Below are positions 1 through 8,665 of a stretch of 35,205 bases of DNA, in pieces; the stretch's first letter is position 1, and each line of letters starts with the position of its first letter. The notes below the pieces were generated by a model. It was given only the letters and a program-made list of their open reading frames with translations, was not told where the DNA came from and made no database searches. A program made the position numbers and the translations under genes. Source of the DNA: Marinisporobacter sp. (GTDB lineage Bacteria > Bacillota > Clostridia > Peptostreptococcales > Thermotaleaceae); contig JAOARV010000013.1 of NCBI GenBank assembly GCA_025210395.1, positions 1 to 35,205 of the forward strand, read 5' to 3'.

Positions 1-200
1 CATAAATACATGCCATGAGAGGCTCATTGTCAAGAGAACTGTGGAATAAATGGGTGGAAAATCAGAATCACGAGAAATAATGAGAAAAACAGAGAAACTC
101 TAACTCTAGAGTGTCCAATTTATCGAGAAAGGGTCATAGTTTTTTAACTATATTATGTAGGGATGTAGGAAAAACTACTCTAAGGAAAGGTCAATCAGAG
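1..200. other. Unassigned left edge, possible gene remnant
   Basis: No convincing gene is visible. A short open stretch from the ATG at 15 to the stop at 78-80 encodes 21 residues (MRGSLSRELW...) without a Shine-Dalgarno, so it may be the tail of a decayed gene or chance. The stretch ends just before the strong hairpin at 201-245. Confidence 0.3.
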
Positions 201-245
201 AAAAGATGAAGTCTTACGAGAATTATATGTAAGACTTCATCTTTT
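201..245. terminator. Perfect 17-bp inverted repeat, terminator-like
   Basis: Arms AAAAGATGAAGTCTTAC (201-217) and its exact complement (229-245) enclose an 11-nt loop. The T-rich outer end on both strands makes it a plausible bidirectional rho-independent terminator. It separates unassigned sequence on the left from the regulator gene on the right. Confidence 0.65.
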
Positions 246-366
246 ACTTATATTTCAGAAGAACGTGAAGAAGTTGCTATATAATATAAGTATGATACTT
301 CTGGGCATATGTATTAGAATATTGATATTTTAAATAAAAGCACTTCAAAACTCTACGGAGCGTTTA

Positions 367-387
367 TTGAAAAAATACCTATTTCAA
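367..387. promoter_or_regulatory. Inverted repeat TTGAAA-N9-TTTCAA upstream of HTH regulator
   Basis: TTGAAA (367-372) and TTTCAA (382-387) form a 6-bp dyad 28 bases before the regulator start. Xre-type proteins bind such dyads and often repress their own genes, so this is a candidate autoregulatory operator. A better -10 (TATAAT, 280-285) lies further upstream. The assignment is inference only. Confidence 0.25.
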
Positions 388-415
388 GTTATTCTTTATA
401 GGTGGGGGTGATTAC

Positions 416-1003
416 ATGGATTGTATTAAGGCTGGAAAATTAATTTTAAGCCTTCGCAAAGAAAAGAATATGACTCAGAAAGAAATTGCGGAAGCTCTAA
501 ATATTAGCGACAAAACTATATCCAAATGGGAACGTGGTTTAGGTTGTCCAGATATATCTTTAATTAATGAGCTGTCCAATATTTTAGGTGTAAATGTTGA
601 AAAATTATTAATAGGTGATTTGTCTCCTAATAGTAAGGATACAGGTAACTTGAAACATATTAAATTTTATGTATGCTCAAACTGTGGAGATATTATATAT
701 AGTACTGGTAGACCAGATATTTCATGTTGTGGTAGAAAACTTGTACCTTTAGCTTATAAAGAGCATGACAAAGAGCATAAAATAACCATTGATGAAATTG
801 AGAATGATTATTATATCACTATTGACCATGAGATGACTAAAAATCATTATATTTCGTTTGTTGCTTATGTGTCTTTTGATCAAGTACTATTAGTAAAACT
901 ATATCCGGAACAGAATGCAGAGGTCCGTATTCCAAAACAAAAAAAAGGAAAGATATATGTATATTGTAGTAAACATGGATTATGGAGGAAGGAGAATAAA
1001 TAG
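416..1003 (+). CDS. Xre-family HTH regulator fused to desulfoferrodoxin domains
   Basis: This 195-residue protein has an Xre-type helix-turn-helix at about residues 8-65 (MTQKEIAEAL...SDKTISKWERG). It is followed by what reads as an entire two-iron superoxide reductase. Cys87, Cys90, Cys104 and Cys105 match the desulforedoxin rubredoxin-like site (C-x2-C...CC). His121, His138, His144, Cys184 and His187 (KEHK, DHEM, KNHY, YCSKHGLW) match the His4-Cys iron site of neelaredoxin. Known: desulfoferrodoxin reduces superoxide in anaerobes. Inferred: the iron sites sense superoxide or redox state and control DNA binding, or the protein both detoxifies and regulates. The Shine-Dalgarno GGTGGGGGTG at 401-410 fixes the start. 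The next reading frame begins 2 bases after the stop. Confidence 0.88.
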   Translation: MDCIKAGKLILSLRKEKNMTQKEIAEALNISDKTISKWERGLGCPDISLINELSNILGVNVEKLLIGDLSPNSKDTGNLKHIKFYVCSNCGDIIYSTGRPDISCCGRKLVPLAYKEHDKEHKITIDEIENDYYITIDHEMTKNHYISFVAYVSFDQVLLVKLYPEQNAEVRIPKQKKGKIYVYCSKHGLWRKENK

Positions 1004-1005
1004 AA

Positions 1006-1176
1006 ATGAATACAAATTTTAATCCTATAGATATTCAAACATGGTCTCGTGGGCAAATGTTTCACTATTTTTCAGTAATGGCACCAACTAGTTATTCTAT
1101 TACGGTTGAATTGGATATAACGAATTTTAAAAATGTTTATGATAATCTAAAATTGGTTCTTTCCAAAGTTGGTTGA
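1006..1176 (+). pseudogene. Truncated chloramphenicol acetyltransferase-like gene (N-terminal fragment)
   Basis: Fifty-six codons starting MNTNFNPIDIQTWSRGQ and containing APTSYSITVELDIT resemble the N-terminus of type A chloramphenicol acetyltransferases (family pattern: F-x-x-I-D-x-x-x-W-x-R...TYSxTxxxDIT). The family is normally about 210-220 residues and the catalytic His near the C-terminus is absent, so this cannot be a working enzyme. A good ribosome site (GGAAGGAG, 987-994) lies within the end of the upstream regulator gene, so the two were probably co-transcribed. A 16-bp direct repeat (1134-1149 and 1181-1196) straddles the truncation point. Confidence 0.6.
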
Positions 1177-1196
1177 AGAGTGTTTATGATAATCTA
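1134..1196. repeat. 16-bp direct repeat at the truncation of the CAT-like fragment
   Basis: TGTTTATGATAATCTA occurs at 1134-1149, inside the CAT-like reading frame, and again at 1181-1196, just after its stop. The copies are 47 bp apart start to start. A short duplication at the break of a gene is consistent with slippage or an imprecise deletion. Confidence 0.7.
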
Positions 1197-1328
1197 TAGA
1201 TACCTACATTTAAAATTTAGATGCATAATTTAATAATTAATTTTGTTTATCTATAGTAGAAATCAATTTTATAGAGTTATCTAAATTCAATAAATTGGAA
1301 GAAAAAATTTAAAGAGGATAGACTATAA

Positions 1329-1477
1329 AGATGGTTAACTTCCTTTAACACAGATATTTCAGGAGAAGAATTAAAGGAGTTGTAGATATTATTTCAAAAA
1401 TAACAGGGAAAAGCATTTATCAATTATCACCGAGAAAAGCAACGGTAGAGGAATTACCACAATTTATGAAATTTTAG
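1329..1477 (+). pseudogene. Degenerate coding remnant, frameshifted
   Basis: One frame reads WLTSFNTDISGEELKEL and stops at 1383-1385. The next frame continues DIISKITGKSIYQLSPRKAT...QFMKF and stops at 1475-1477. Protein-like composition crossing a frame boundary suggests the 3' end of a decayed gene. I do not recognise the family. The rest of 1178-1328 is AT-rich with no support for a gene. Confidence 0.3.
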
Positions 1478-1511
1478 ATTAGTTATATATTTATTTTCAA
1501 CCTTTATATGT

Positions 1512-1536
1512 TTGACAACTATTATATTGATATAAT
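1512..1536 (+). promoter_or_regulatory. Candidate promoter of the ATPase/HNH pair
   Basis: A perfect TTGACA (1512-1517) and a perfect TATAAT (1531-1536) lie just before the ATPase gene. The spacer is only 13 bp, well short of the usual 17, so either promoter strength is reduced or an activator or another -35 is used. Confidence 0.4.
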
Positions 1537-1562
1537 GATTTTAAGGAAAGGAGATGAATTGT

Positions 1563-2723
1563 ATGAAGATGGAAAAAATAAAGTATAATGGTCATAAATT
1601 ATTTAATAATTTAGAGATAGATTTTAAAGATTCAAATGAAAATATATTGAGTACCATTGTTATTATTGGTGAAAATGGAACTGGAAAAACTACTTTATTA
1701 AAAAATATTTATGATGCTTTTGATATAGATGAACGAGGGTATAAAGAAGTAGGAGAAGGTAATGTAGAGTTAACACCAGATTCGTATACAGTAACTGTAA
1801 AGTTGAATAAGAATGAATATGGCGTGCTACATCCAGATGGATACAGTTTTGATGTTAACGATGGTGCTAGTTTTCATAAAGTTGTATATATGCCAACAGA
1901 AATCAATTTTGAAAAGGTCAATAAAGTGGATAATACACTAAATTTTAAACCAGACTTTCAAAATGTGATTGATCAAAATATGACTCAAAATATACCCTCA
2001 TTTATAGCAACGAAAATAAATAAAGAAATATTTAAAAATAGAAATAAAACCATAGGCGAGGTTATAGATAAAGTTTGTAATGAAATAAATAGTGTATTTT
2101 CTGTTATGGATTTAGATATTAAGTTAGTGGGGCTTTCTGAAACTAGTGAAACAAAGCCTATATTCAGAAACAGCTTAGGAAAAGAATTTGATATTACAGG
2201 GTTATCTTCGGGAGAAAAACAATTATTTTTGCGTGCATTGTCATTAAAATTTTTAGAAGTAAACAATTCAGTAATTTTAATTGATGAGCCAGAGATATCT
2301 TTACATCCACAATGGCAAAGAAAGATTATTGATGTATATGAAAGGATAGGTAAAAATAATCAGTTGATTATAGCAACTCATTCACCACATATTATTGGAA
2401 ATATAGAATCAAAGCAACTGCGTGTTATGAAGAAAGATCAAGAGGGTATTAAGCTTGTTGAAAATAATGAGTTAAATGAAACTTATGGCAAAAATATAGG
2501 GGATATATTAAGTACAACTATGAGGTTGGATAGTTTACGAAATGAAGATATCACAATAAAATTAAACAGAGTTTATGAATTATTAAATAAAAATTTATAT
2601 GACACAAAGGAATTTAAAGAGACATTTAATTATTTAAGGAGATATTTAGGAGATTTAGACAAAGATATTATGAGGATCAGAGTAGATATATCTGTTAGGA
2701 ATAAAAAGAATGCTAAAGGTTAA
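1563..2723 (+). CDS. ptuA: AAA/ABC-type ATPase, Septu PtuA-like
   Basis: This is a 386-residue SMC/OLD-like P-loop ATPase. It shows Walker A GENGTGKTT (about 36-44), ABC-type signature LSSGEKQ (214-220), Walker B VILIDEPE (237-244) and a switch-histidine motif THSPH (272-276). There is no membrane segment or exporter context. The gene overlaps by 14 bases with an HNH nuclease gene, the arrangement of Septu (PtuA ATPase + PtuB HNH) anti-phage systems; the same pair also accompanies some retrons. No reverse transcriptase is seen here. I chose ATG 1563 because GGAAAGGAG (1545-1553) runs right up to the in-frame ATG at 1554, leaving no spacing for that codon. Inferred role: ATP-dependent sensing or gating of the nuclease during phage infection. 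Confidence 0.75.
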   Translation: MKMEKIKYNGHKLFNNLEIDFKDSNENILSTIVIIGENGTGKTTLLKNIYDAFDIDERGYKEVGEGNVELTPDSYTVTVKLNKNEYGVLHPDGYSFDVNDGASFHKVVYMPTEINFEKVNKVDNTLNFKPDFQNVIDQNMTQNIPSFIATKINKEIFKNRNKTIGEVIDKVCNEINSVFSVMDLDIKLVGLSETSETKPIFRNSLGKEFDITGLSSGEKQLFLRALSLKFLEVNNSVILIDEPEISLHPQWQRKIIDVYERIGKNNQLIIATHSPHIIGNIESKQLRVMKKDQEGIKLVENNELNETYGKNIGDILSTTMRLDSLRNEDITIKLNRVYELLNKNLYDTKEFKETFNYLRRYLGDLDKDIMRIRVDISVRNKKNAKG

Positions 2724-3315
2724 CAAAGGAAAAGAACCAAACTGTGTATTGGAATATAAGAAAAAATACTCTCCTAAATCATGGAATGATTATAATAAGG
2801 ATAATATAAGAACGAATATTAAAGAAAATATTTTAGTTATAGAACAAGAAGAATATTGCCCTTATTGTGAAAAGAGAATATATGATATCAATGATGGGCA
2901 TATAGAACATATTAAACCACGAGACAGGTATCCAAAAGAGTTTCAAAATTATGATAATCTTTTAGTGTCATGTAATCAAAAAAATAGTTGTGGAATATAT
3001 AAAAAGAATAAATATAATGATAAATTTATAAATCCAGTTATAGACAATCCAGAGCAGTACTTTAATTACAATATTGCTAATGGAGAGATCATTCCAAGAA
3101 ATAATGATGAATCTAGCAATGAGCATATGAGAGCAACCTATACAATAGATGCTTTAAATTTAAACTGTTATGAATTAAAAGAGGCAAGAAAAGCATTAAT
3201 AGATATACTAGAGGTTTATAGAGAAAATTATGTGGAATATAATGAATATCTACAATTTTTTATTGATGATGGTCATAATTTTCCTAGCTTAATAAAAACA
3301 TATATGCAATTGTAG
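2710..3315 (+). CDS. ptuB: HNH endonuclease, Septu PtuB-like (TIGR02646-type)
   Basis: The 201-residue protein has a zinc-binding HNH core: CPYC (50-53), HIEHIKPR (64-71), then YDNLLVSC...C (81-94), with Cys88 and Cys94 completing the second metal pair. The C-terminal half (about 125-201) is mainly helical. This matches the retron/Septu-associated HNH family I know as TIGR02646. The start overlaps the last 14 bases of the ATPase gene in another frame, with a modest AGGA (2697-2700) nine bases before it, so translational coupling is likely. Inferred role: DNA (or RNA) cleavage effector held and released by the ATPase partner. Confidence in HNH is high; in Septu, moderate. Confidence 0.78.
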   Translation: MLKVNKGKEPNCVLEYKKKYSPKSWNDYNKDNIRTNIKENILVIEQEEYCPYCEKRIYDINDGHIEHIKPRDRYPKEFQNYDNLLVSCNQKNSCGIYKKNKYNDKFINPVIDNPEQYFNYNIANGEIIPRNNDESSNEHMRATYTIDALNLNCYELKEARKALIDILEVYRENYVEYNEYLQFFIDDGHNFPSLIKTYMQL

Positions 3316-3334
3316 CATGGGGGAAGGGGAAAAT

Positions 3335-3421
3335 ATGCTGTCTAAGGAGAATTATTTTTTAGAAGGATATGAACAGGGAGTTTTACAAGAATGTGAGCGT
3401 TTGTTATTATTAACAAACTAG
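3335..3421 (+). CDS. Possible 28-residue leader peptide or gene fragment
   Basis: A short frame, MLSKENYFLEGYEQG... ending ERLLLLTN, follows a good ribosome site (AAGGGGA, 3324-3330). It lies upstream of the ABC-F gene and before its promoter. It could be a translated leader peptide (four leucine codons in a row near the end) or the stump of a longer lost gene. I recognise no family. Confidence 0.3.
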   Translation: MLSKENYFLEGYEQGVLQECERLLLLTN

Positions 3422-3468
3422 ATTTAAAAAAAATAAGGAGATTATATAGGGAGATTATAAAAAAAGTA

Positions 3469-3497
3469 TTCAATAATTTTGTAAAAGCGTGTATAAT
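3469..3497 (+). promoter_or_regulatory. Candidate promoter of the ABC-F gene
   Basis: A consensus TATAAT (3492-3497) follows a weak TTCAAT (3469-3474) with a 17-bp spacer. Transcription would start near 3504, placing the leader hairpin 3512-3538 at the very 5' end of the transcript. Confidence 0.5.
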
Positions 3498-3511
3498 GGA
3501 GTAAGTGAAAT

Positions 3512-3540
3512 AAAATTGCACAGATTTTGTGCAATTTTTT
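3512..3540 (+). terminator. Terminator-like hairpin in the ABC-F leader (possible attenuator)
   Basis: AAAATTGCACA (3512-3522) pairs perfectly with 3528-3538 around a GATTT loop, followed by a T run. It stands between the predicted promoter and the start codon at 3588. It may terminate read-through from the upstream genes or act as an attenuator, a common regulatory device for antibiotic-response ABC-F genes. Confidence 0.6.
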
Positions 3541-3555
3541 ATTTGTCAGAAAGAG

Positions 3556-5210
<1,655 letters not shown>

Positions 5211-5212
5211 TA

Positions 5213-5245
5213 AAAAAAGCGGGAGCAAGAGCTCCTGTTTTTTTT
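5213..5245 (+). terminator. Rho-independent terminator after the ABC-F gene
   Basis: CGGGAGC (5220-5226) pairs with GCTCCTG (5231-5237), with one G-U pair and loop AAGA. An eight-T run (5238-5245) follows and an A run precedes. Confidence 0.85.
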
Positions 5246-5694
5246 AGGAGAAAAATACGATGATTCAAAGGCTTAAAATTATAGAAATTTACAATAGAAG
5301 AACAAGTTCCGAGTAGTAATATAAATATAGAATAAAATATTGTACTTTAAAACATAATTTGAAAATAAATGTAAAATATATTTTATAATACAATATAAAG
5401 ATTACTTAAAATTCCTATTTTTATAAAGCATTATGCTCGAATATCTTATATAATATAATAGCTATGATTTCAACAGGAATATAATATAAAACATTTAATA
5501 TACTCTTACTACTACAAATAGATAACATACACATCATATCCTTTGTCATATTTTTAATATATACTATGAAAAAAGAATAATTACTGTTACATATAAAAAA
5601 CAGGTTTTTATAAAAAAATTATTACAAAATCATAATATAAAAAGAAGAAGAATATCCTTTTCATATAATAAAAATATGATAAGGAGAAGATCAA
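5246..5694. other. AT-rich intergenic region
   Basis: About 450 bases without a supported gene. The only frame with a ribosome site (TAGGAG, then ATG 5260) is 18 codons long. I see no conserved RNA fold, repeat family or clear promoter beyond a TATAAT at 5664-5669 near the next gene. Confidence 0.4.
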
Positions 5695-5955
5695 ATGGAT
5701 GAAAAAATGATAGCTTTATTAGAAAAAATAGATGAAAAGTTAGAAAATATTTATAGTATATTAAAAAGCTTTGATAAAAAACAATCATTAAGTACAGAAA
5801 GTAACAAGTACAAAACAAAAGGAAAAAACCAAAATAAAAAAATTAAAAAAAGTGAGTATGATCATAAAAATGATGTTCTAAAAAATTGGGAAAGTAAAAT
5901 GCCGTATGATGAAGTCCTTAAAAAAATGTATACCAATAAAAGTTTAAAAGAATAA
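5695..5955 (+). CDS. Small lysine-rich coiled-coil protein, unknown
   Basis: The 86-residue protein has a good ribosome site (AAGGAGAAGA, 5681-5690). Residues 1-28 form a heptad-like amphipathic helix (MIALLEKIDEKLENIYSILK). Residues 40-60 are a strongly basic, low-complexity linker (KYKTKGKNQNKKIKKS), and the C-terminus is a mixed helix. There is no membrane segment, Cys or catalytic motif. The layout suggests an oligomerising helix plus a nucleic-acid or ribosome-binding tail, but I recognise no family. It precedes rluB, which appears to have its own promoter. Confidence 0.7.
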   Translation: MDEKMIALLEKIDEKLENIYSILKSFDKKQSLSTESNKYKTKGKNQNKKIKKSEYDHKNDVLKNWESKMPYDEVLKKMYTNKSLKE

Positions 5956-5970
5956 AGGAATTGAATATAT

Positions 5971-6000
5971 TTGAAGAAAAGTTAGTATAAAATATATAAT
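5971..6000 (+). promoter_or_regulatory. Candidate promoter of the pseudouridine synthase gene
   Basis: TTGAAG (5971-5976), an 18-bp spacer, and consensus TATAAT (5995-6000), 44 bases before the start codon. Confidence 0.5.
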
Positions 6001-6043
6001 ATACTTATGATATTCCCTTAACCAAAGAAAAGGAGAGAGTTTT

Positions 6044-6751
6044 GTGAGATTGCAAAAATATATAGCATATTGTGGAGTTACATCTAGAAGAAAAGCAGAA
6101 GAATTAATAAAGGTTGGCAGGGTGAGCGTAAATAATGAAATCGTAAAAGAAATGGGAGTAGTTATAAATCCTGATAAAGATATTGTTTCTATAGATAATA
6201 AGATTATTCAGTTAGAAGAAAATAAAGTATATATCCTACTCAATAAACCAGAAGGATATATAACTACACTATCAGATGAATTTGATAGATCTACTGTAGT
6301 AGATCTTACAAAAGATATTCATGAAAGGATTTATCCTGTAGGTAGATTGGATTATGATACTTCAGGTTTATTAATTATGACAAATGATGGAGATTTATCC
6401 TATCGACTCACACATCCGAAACATGAAATCAAGAAAACTTATATTGCTAAAATCGAAGGAATACTTAATGATAAAGAACTTAATTGGTTTAGAAAAGGTA
6501 TGGATATAGGAGGGTATGTAACAGCTCCTGCATCTATTAAGGTTTTAAAAGGAGAAAAAAACTATAGTATTGTTGAGGTAATGATTCATGAAGGAAAGAA
6601 TAGACAAATTCGAAAAATGTTTGAAAAAATCAATCATCCTGTAAAACGATTAAAAAGAATTGCTATTGGTAAAATTAAACTAGATCATTTAGAAAAAGGA
6701 AAGTGGCGAAATTTAACAAAAAAAGAGATTGAATACCTAAAATCATGTTAA
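6044..6751 (+). CDS. rluB: Pseudouridine synthase, RsuA/RluB family
   Basis: This 235-residue enzyme isomerises a uridine in ribosomal RNA; B. subtilis-type members act on 23S rRNA. Residues 1-60 are an S4 RNA-binding domain (MRLQKYIAYCGVTSRRKAEELI). The catalytic domain carries GRLDYDTSGLLIMTNDG with catalytic Asp103, and the family signature EGKNRQIRKMF lies near residue 190. Translation starts at GTG 6044 after AGGAGAGA (6031-6038). Which rRNA uridine is modified cannot be told from the sequence, so the symbol is by family resemblance. Confidence 0.88.
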   Translation: MRLQKYIAYCGVTSRRKAEELIKVGRVSVNNEIVKEMGVVINPDKDIVSIDNKIIQLEENKVYILLNKPEGYITTLSDEFDRSTVVDLTKDIHERIYPVGRLDYDTSGLLIMTNDGDLSYRLTHPKHEIKKTYIAKIEGILNDKELNWFRKGMDIGGYVTAPASIKVLKGEKNYSIVEVMIHEGKNRQIRKMFEKINHPVKRLKRIAIGKIKLDHLEKGKWRNLTKKEIEYLKSC

Positions 6752-6842
6752 AATGATAGTTGTATTGTATAGAGCTTATGTATTTTTATCGGGAGCATTT
6801 AAATAGCATAAATGAAGTGCTTTCTTATAAGGAGTTGGAAGG

Positions 6843-7304
6843 ATGTTAGAAATTAAGGCAGCAAGTCAAGAAGAATTATCTATTATAGAAAAGCTAATAG
6901 AGGAAAGTCATCTAAAGATAGAGGCAATAGAAGATTACATTACAAATTGTATGATTGCTTATGACAATAAAGAGGCTGTTGCAACTGCTGGATTTATAAA
7001 AATAGAAGACATAGCAATTCTGAAATTTGTAGTTGTTTCAAAAAATAGAAGAAGAGAATATTTAGGAGATGGTATTGTAAAAGCTACTTTAAATTTAGCA
7101 GATAAAAAAGGAGTAAAAAAGGTATTTGTAAATATTGATCAAGAAGAGATATTTTTTGAAAAATTAAGATTTGAAGAAGTTCCCTTAAATGAAGTAAGAA
7201 CATGTTATGAACCTATCAATACTTTGAATGAGCTTGATGGAAATAGGATAGGACGAGTAATTTTACCAGATTATTTTTTAAAAGCATGTAAATCCCATCA
7301 ATAA
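6843..7304 (+). CDS. GNAT-family N-acetyltransferase-like protein
   Basis: The 153-residue protein has the size and order of a GNAT domain. A helical N-terminus leads to strand VATAGFIKIEDIAILKFVVVS (split here across beta-3/beta-4), then the acetyl-CoA loop region KNRRREYLGDGIV (a variant of the Q/R-x-x-G-x-G/A motif) and a helix. The match FFEKLRFEEVP is typical of the GNAT C-terminal part (usually FYEKLGF). The substrate is unknown. It starts 90 bases after rluB with a good AAGGAG and ends 15 bases before the methyltransferase start, so the last two are probably one transcript. Confidence 0.7.
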   Translation: MLEIKAASQEELSIIEKLIEESHLKIEAIEDYITNCMIAYDNKEAVATAGFIKIEDIAILKFVVVSKNRRREYLGDGIVKATLNLADKKGVKKVFVNIDQEEIFFEKLRFEEVPLNEVRTCYEPINTLNELDGNRIGRVILPDYFLKACKSHQ

Positions 7305-7319
7305 AATGAGGTGTTTCAA

Positions 7320-7886
7320 ATGAATACAAAATATTTAACAAGACCTACAGAAGTAGCTAAATCATTTTTAAAAGAAACGTTGAAAAAAGGTGACGTAGTA
7401 GTGGATGCTACAATGGGGAATGGAAATGATACATTATTTTTAGCAAATATGGTAGGAGAAGAAGGAAAAGTTATTTCTTTTGATATACAAGATTTAGCCA
7501 TTTCAAATACAAGAGAATTATTAGAGAAGAATCGCCTAAGTGGTGTAGAGCTAATACAAGATGGACATGAAAATATGGATACTTATATTAGGGATGAAAT
7601 TAGTGGAGCTATGTTTAATCTAGGGTATTTACCAAAGGGAGATCACCATATTGTTACAACGGCTGAAACGACTATTGTTGCCATTGAGAAATGTTTGACC
7701 TTTTTAAAGAAAAATGGAATTGTTACTATTGTCATATACTATGGTCATGATGAAGGAAAAATTGAAAAAGAAAAGGTTATAAATTATGTTGAAACCCTTG
7801 AGTCAAATAAATTTCACGTGATGAAGGTCGATTATATCAATCAAACAAAAGAGCCACCTTTATTGATTACTATTATTAAGAAATAA
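7320..7886 (+). CDS. mnmM: Class I SAM methyltransferase, YtqB/MnmM type
   Basis: The 188-residue Rossmann methyltransferase has SAM motif I VVDATMGNGNDTLFLA near residue 27-42, an acidic loop FDIQD and a catalytic-region motif FNLGYLPKGDH. These are the hallmarks of the family long annotated as rRNA methylase YtqB and since reassigned in B. subtilis as MnmM. MnmM completes the methylaminomethyl group at the tRNA wobble uridine U34. I start it at ATG 7320 because GAGGTG (7308-7313) is its ribosome site; the in-frame GTG at 7311 lies inside that site. A convergent terminator follows directly. Confidence 0.82.
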   Translation: MNTKYLTRPTEVAKSFLKETLKKGDVVVDATMGNGNDTLFLANMVGEEGKVISFDIQDLAISNTRELLEKNRLSGVELIQDGHENMDTYIRDEISGAMFNLGYLPKGDHHIVTTAETTIVAIEKCLTFLKKNGIVTIVIYYGHDEGKIEKEKVINYVETLESNKFHVMKVDYINQTKEPPLLITIIKK

Positions 7887-7912
7887 AACTCCTATATTTT
7901 TGGAGTTTTATT
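7882..7912. terminator. Bidirectional terminator between convergent genes
   Basis: AATAAAACTCC (7882-7892) pairs perfectly with GGAGTTTTATT (7902-7912) around a 9-nt loop. It overlaps the stop codons of both flanking convergent genes. Confidence 0.8.
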
Positions 7913-8549
7913 AACAGTTTAGATGCAGATAGATCGTATTTGGTTTATTACTATGATATTTAATTACTTTGACATTGGTATTGTCATTGATTTTATTCCA
8001 ACATTTTAGGCAATTGTATTTGCTGTGTTTAAGATAAGTGGTTTCTATTTGTAAATCAAGGTTACCGTATTTTTTCCAACTTTTCCAACCTGTTTTACAA
8101 AGGGAAATCCGCTCATCATAATCTGCATAGACCCATCTAAGCAATCGATGAAAGTGAAAAGGATATTTAGTATAGGTTAAGAATTCATGAGGAAGACCTA
8201 GCGAAACGGTATACTCTTCAAAAGTATTTTCAACTTGAGATTGAAGAGGTTCTCCTATTGTGGTGCTAGAAAAATTGTATTGATTTTCCTTCAAAAATAT
8301 TCTTAATTTGTCAAACATATAGCCTCTACATATTTCTATTTCTTCATCTTTAGATACATTTAATGCTTTTAGAAGGGAAATGGCTATATCAACAACTTTA
8401 TCTAGATACAATTTTTTTTTAAATGTATTTGCATGATAATATTCTAAAGGGATGATATCATAAACATATTCTTTTGTTTCAGAACGCATAGCGCCAATAC
8501 AAGTACCACCGATTAAACTACCGCTTCCTGAGTCATCAATTTGAATCAA
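7911..8549 (-). CDS. Conserved-looking unknown protein, possible RNase H-like fold
   Basis: The 212-residue protein starts MIQIDDSGSGSLIGGT, resembling the first strand of RNase H/RuvC-like nucleases (an Asp in a strand, then a glycine/serine turn and a second strand TCIGAM). Later acidic residues occur in EEIEICRGYMFD and GEPLQSQVENTFEEY. The C-terminal part has a CLKC pair and a final Cys (possible metal site). These are visual impressions; I do not recognise the family. I chose TTG 8549 because AGGAGTGAT precedes it with normal spacing, while the upstream GTG lies inside that ribosome site. It is transcribed opposite to its neighbours. Confidence 0.65.
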   Translation of the reverse strand: MIQIDDSGSGSLIGGTCIGAMRSETKEYVYDIIPLEYYHANTFKKKLYLDKVVDIAISLLKALNVSKDEEIEICRGYMFDKLRIFLKENQYNFSSTTIGEPLQSQVENTFEEYTVSLGLPHEFLTYTKYPFHFHRLLRWVYADYDERISLCKTGWKSWKKYGNLDLQIETTYLKHSKYNCLKCWNKINDNTNVKVIKYHSNKPNTIYLHLNC

Positions 8550-8665
8550 ATTTATCACTCCTAATGAATAAATGATTAGTTTTTATATTAGTATTTGTTT
8601 TATATGAAATTACTATTAAAATATTTGAGTAAGTAATGTGTAGCCTATTAAAGGAGGGAACTATT

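Noticed and set aside
1..120. Possible group II intron or retron RNA remnant at the left edge
   Set aside because: I looked for a domain V-like hairpin or RT motifs beside the Septu-like pair and found none that convinced me.
5260..5316. 18-codon frame after the ABC-F terminator with an AGGAG-like site
   Set aside because: The site is part of the terminator tail, the peptide is very short and nothing supports translation.
5246..5694. Possible regulatory RNA or riboswitch in the AT-rich gap
   Set aside because: No conserved riboswitch core, no stable GC stem and no clear promoter-terminator pair inside the gap.
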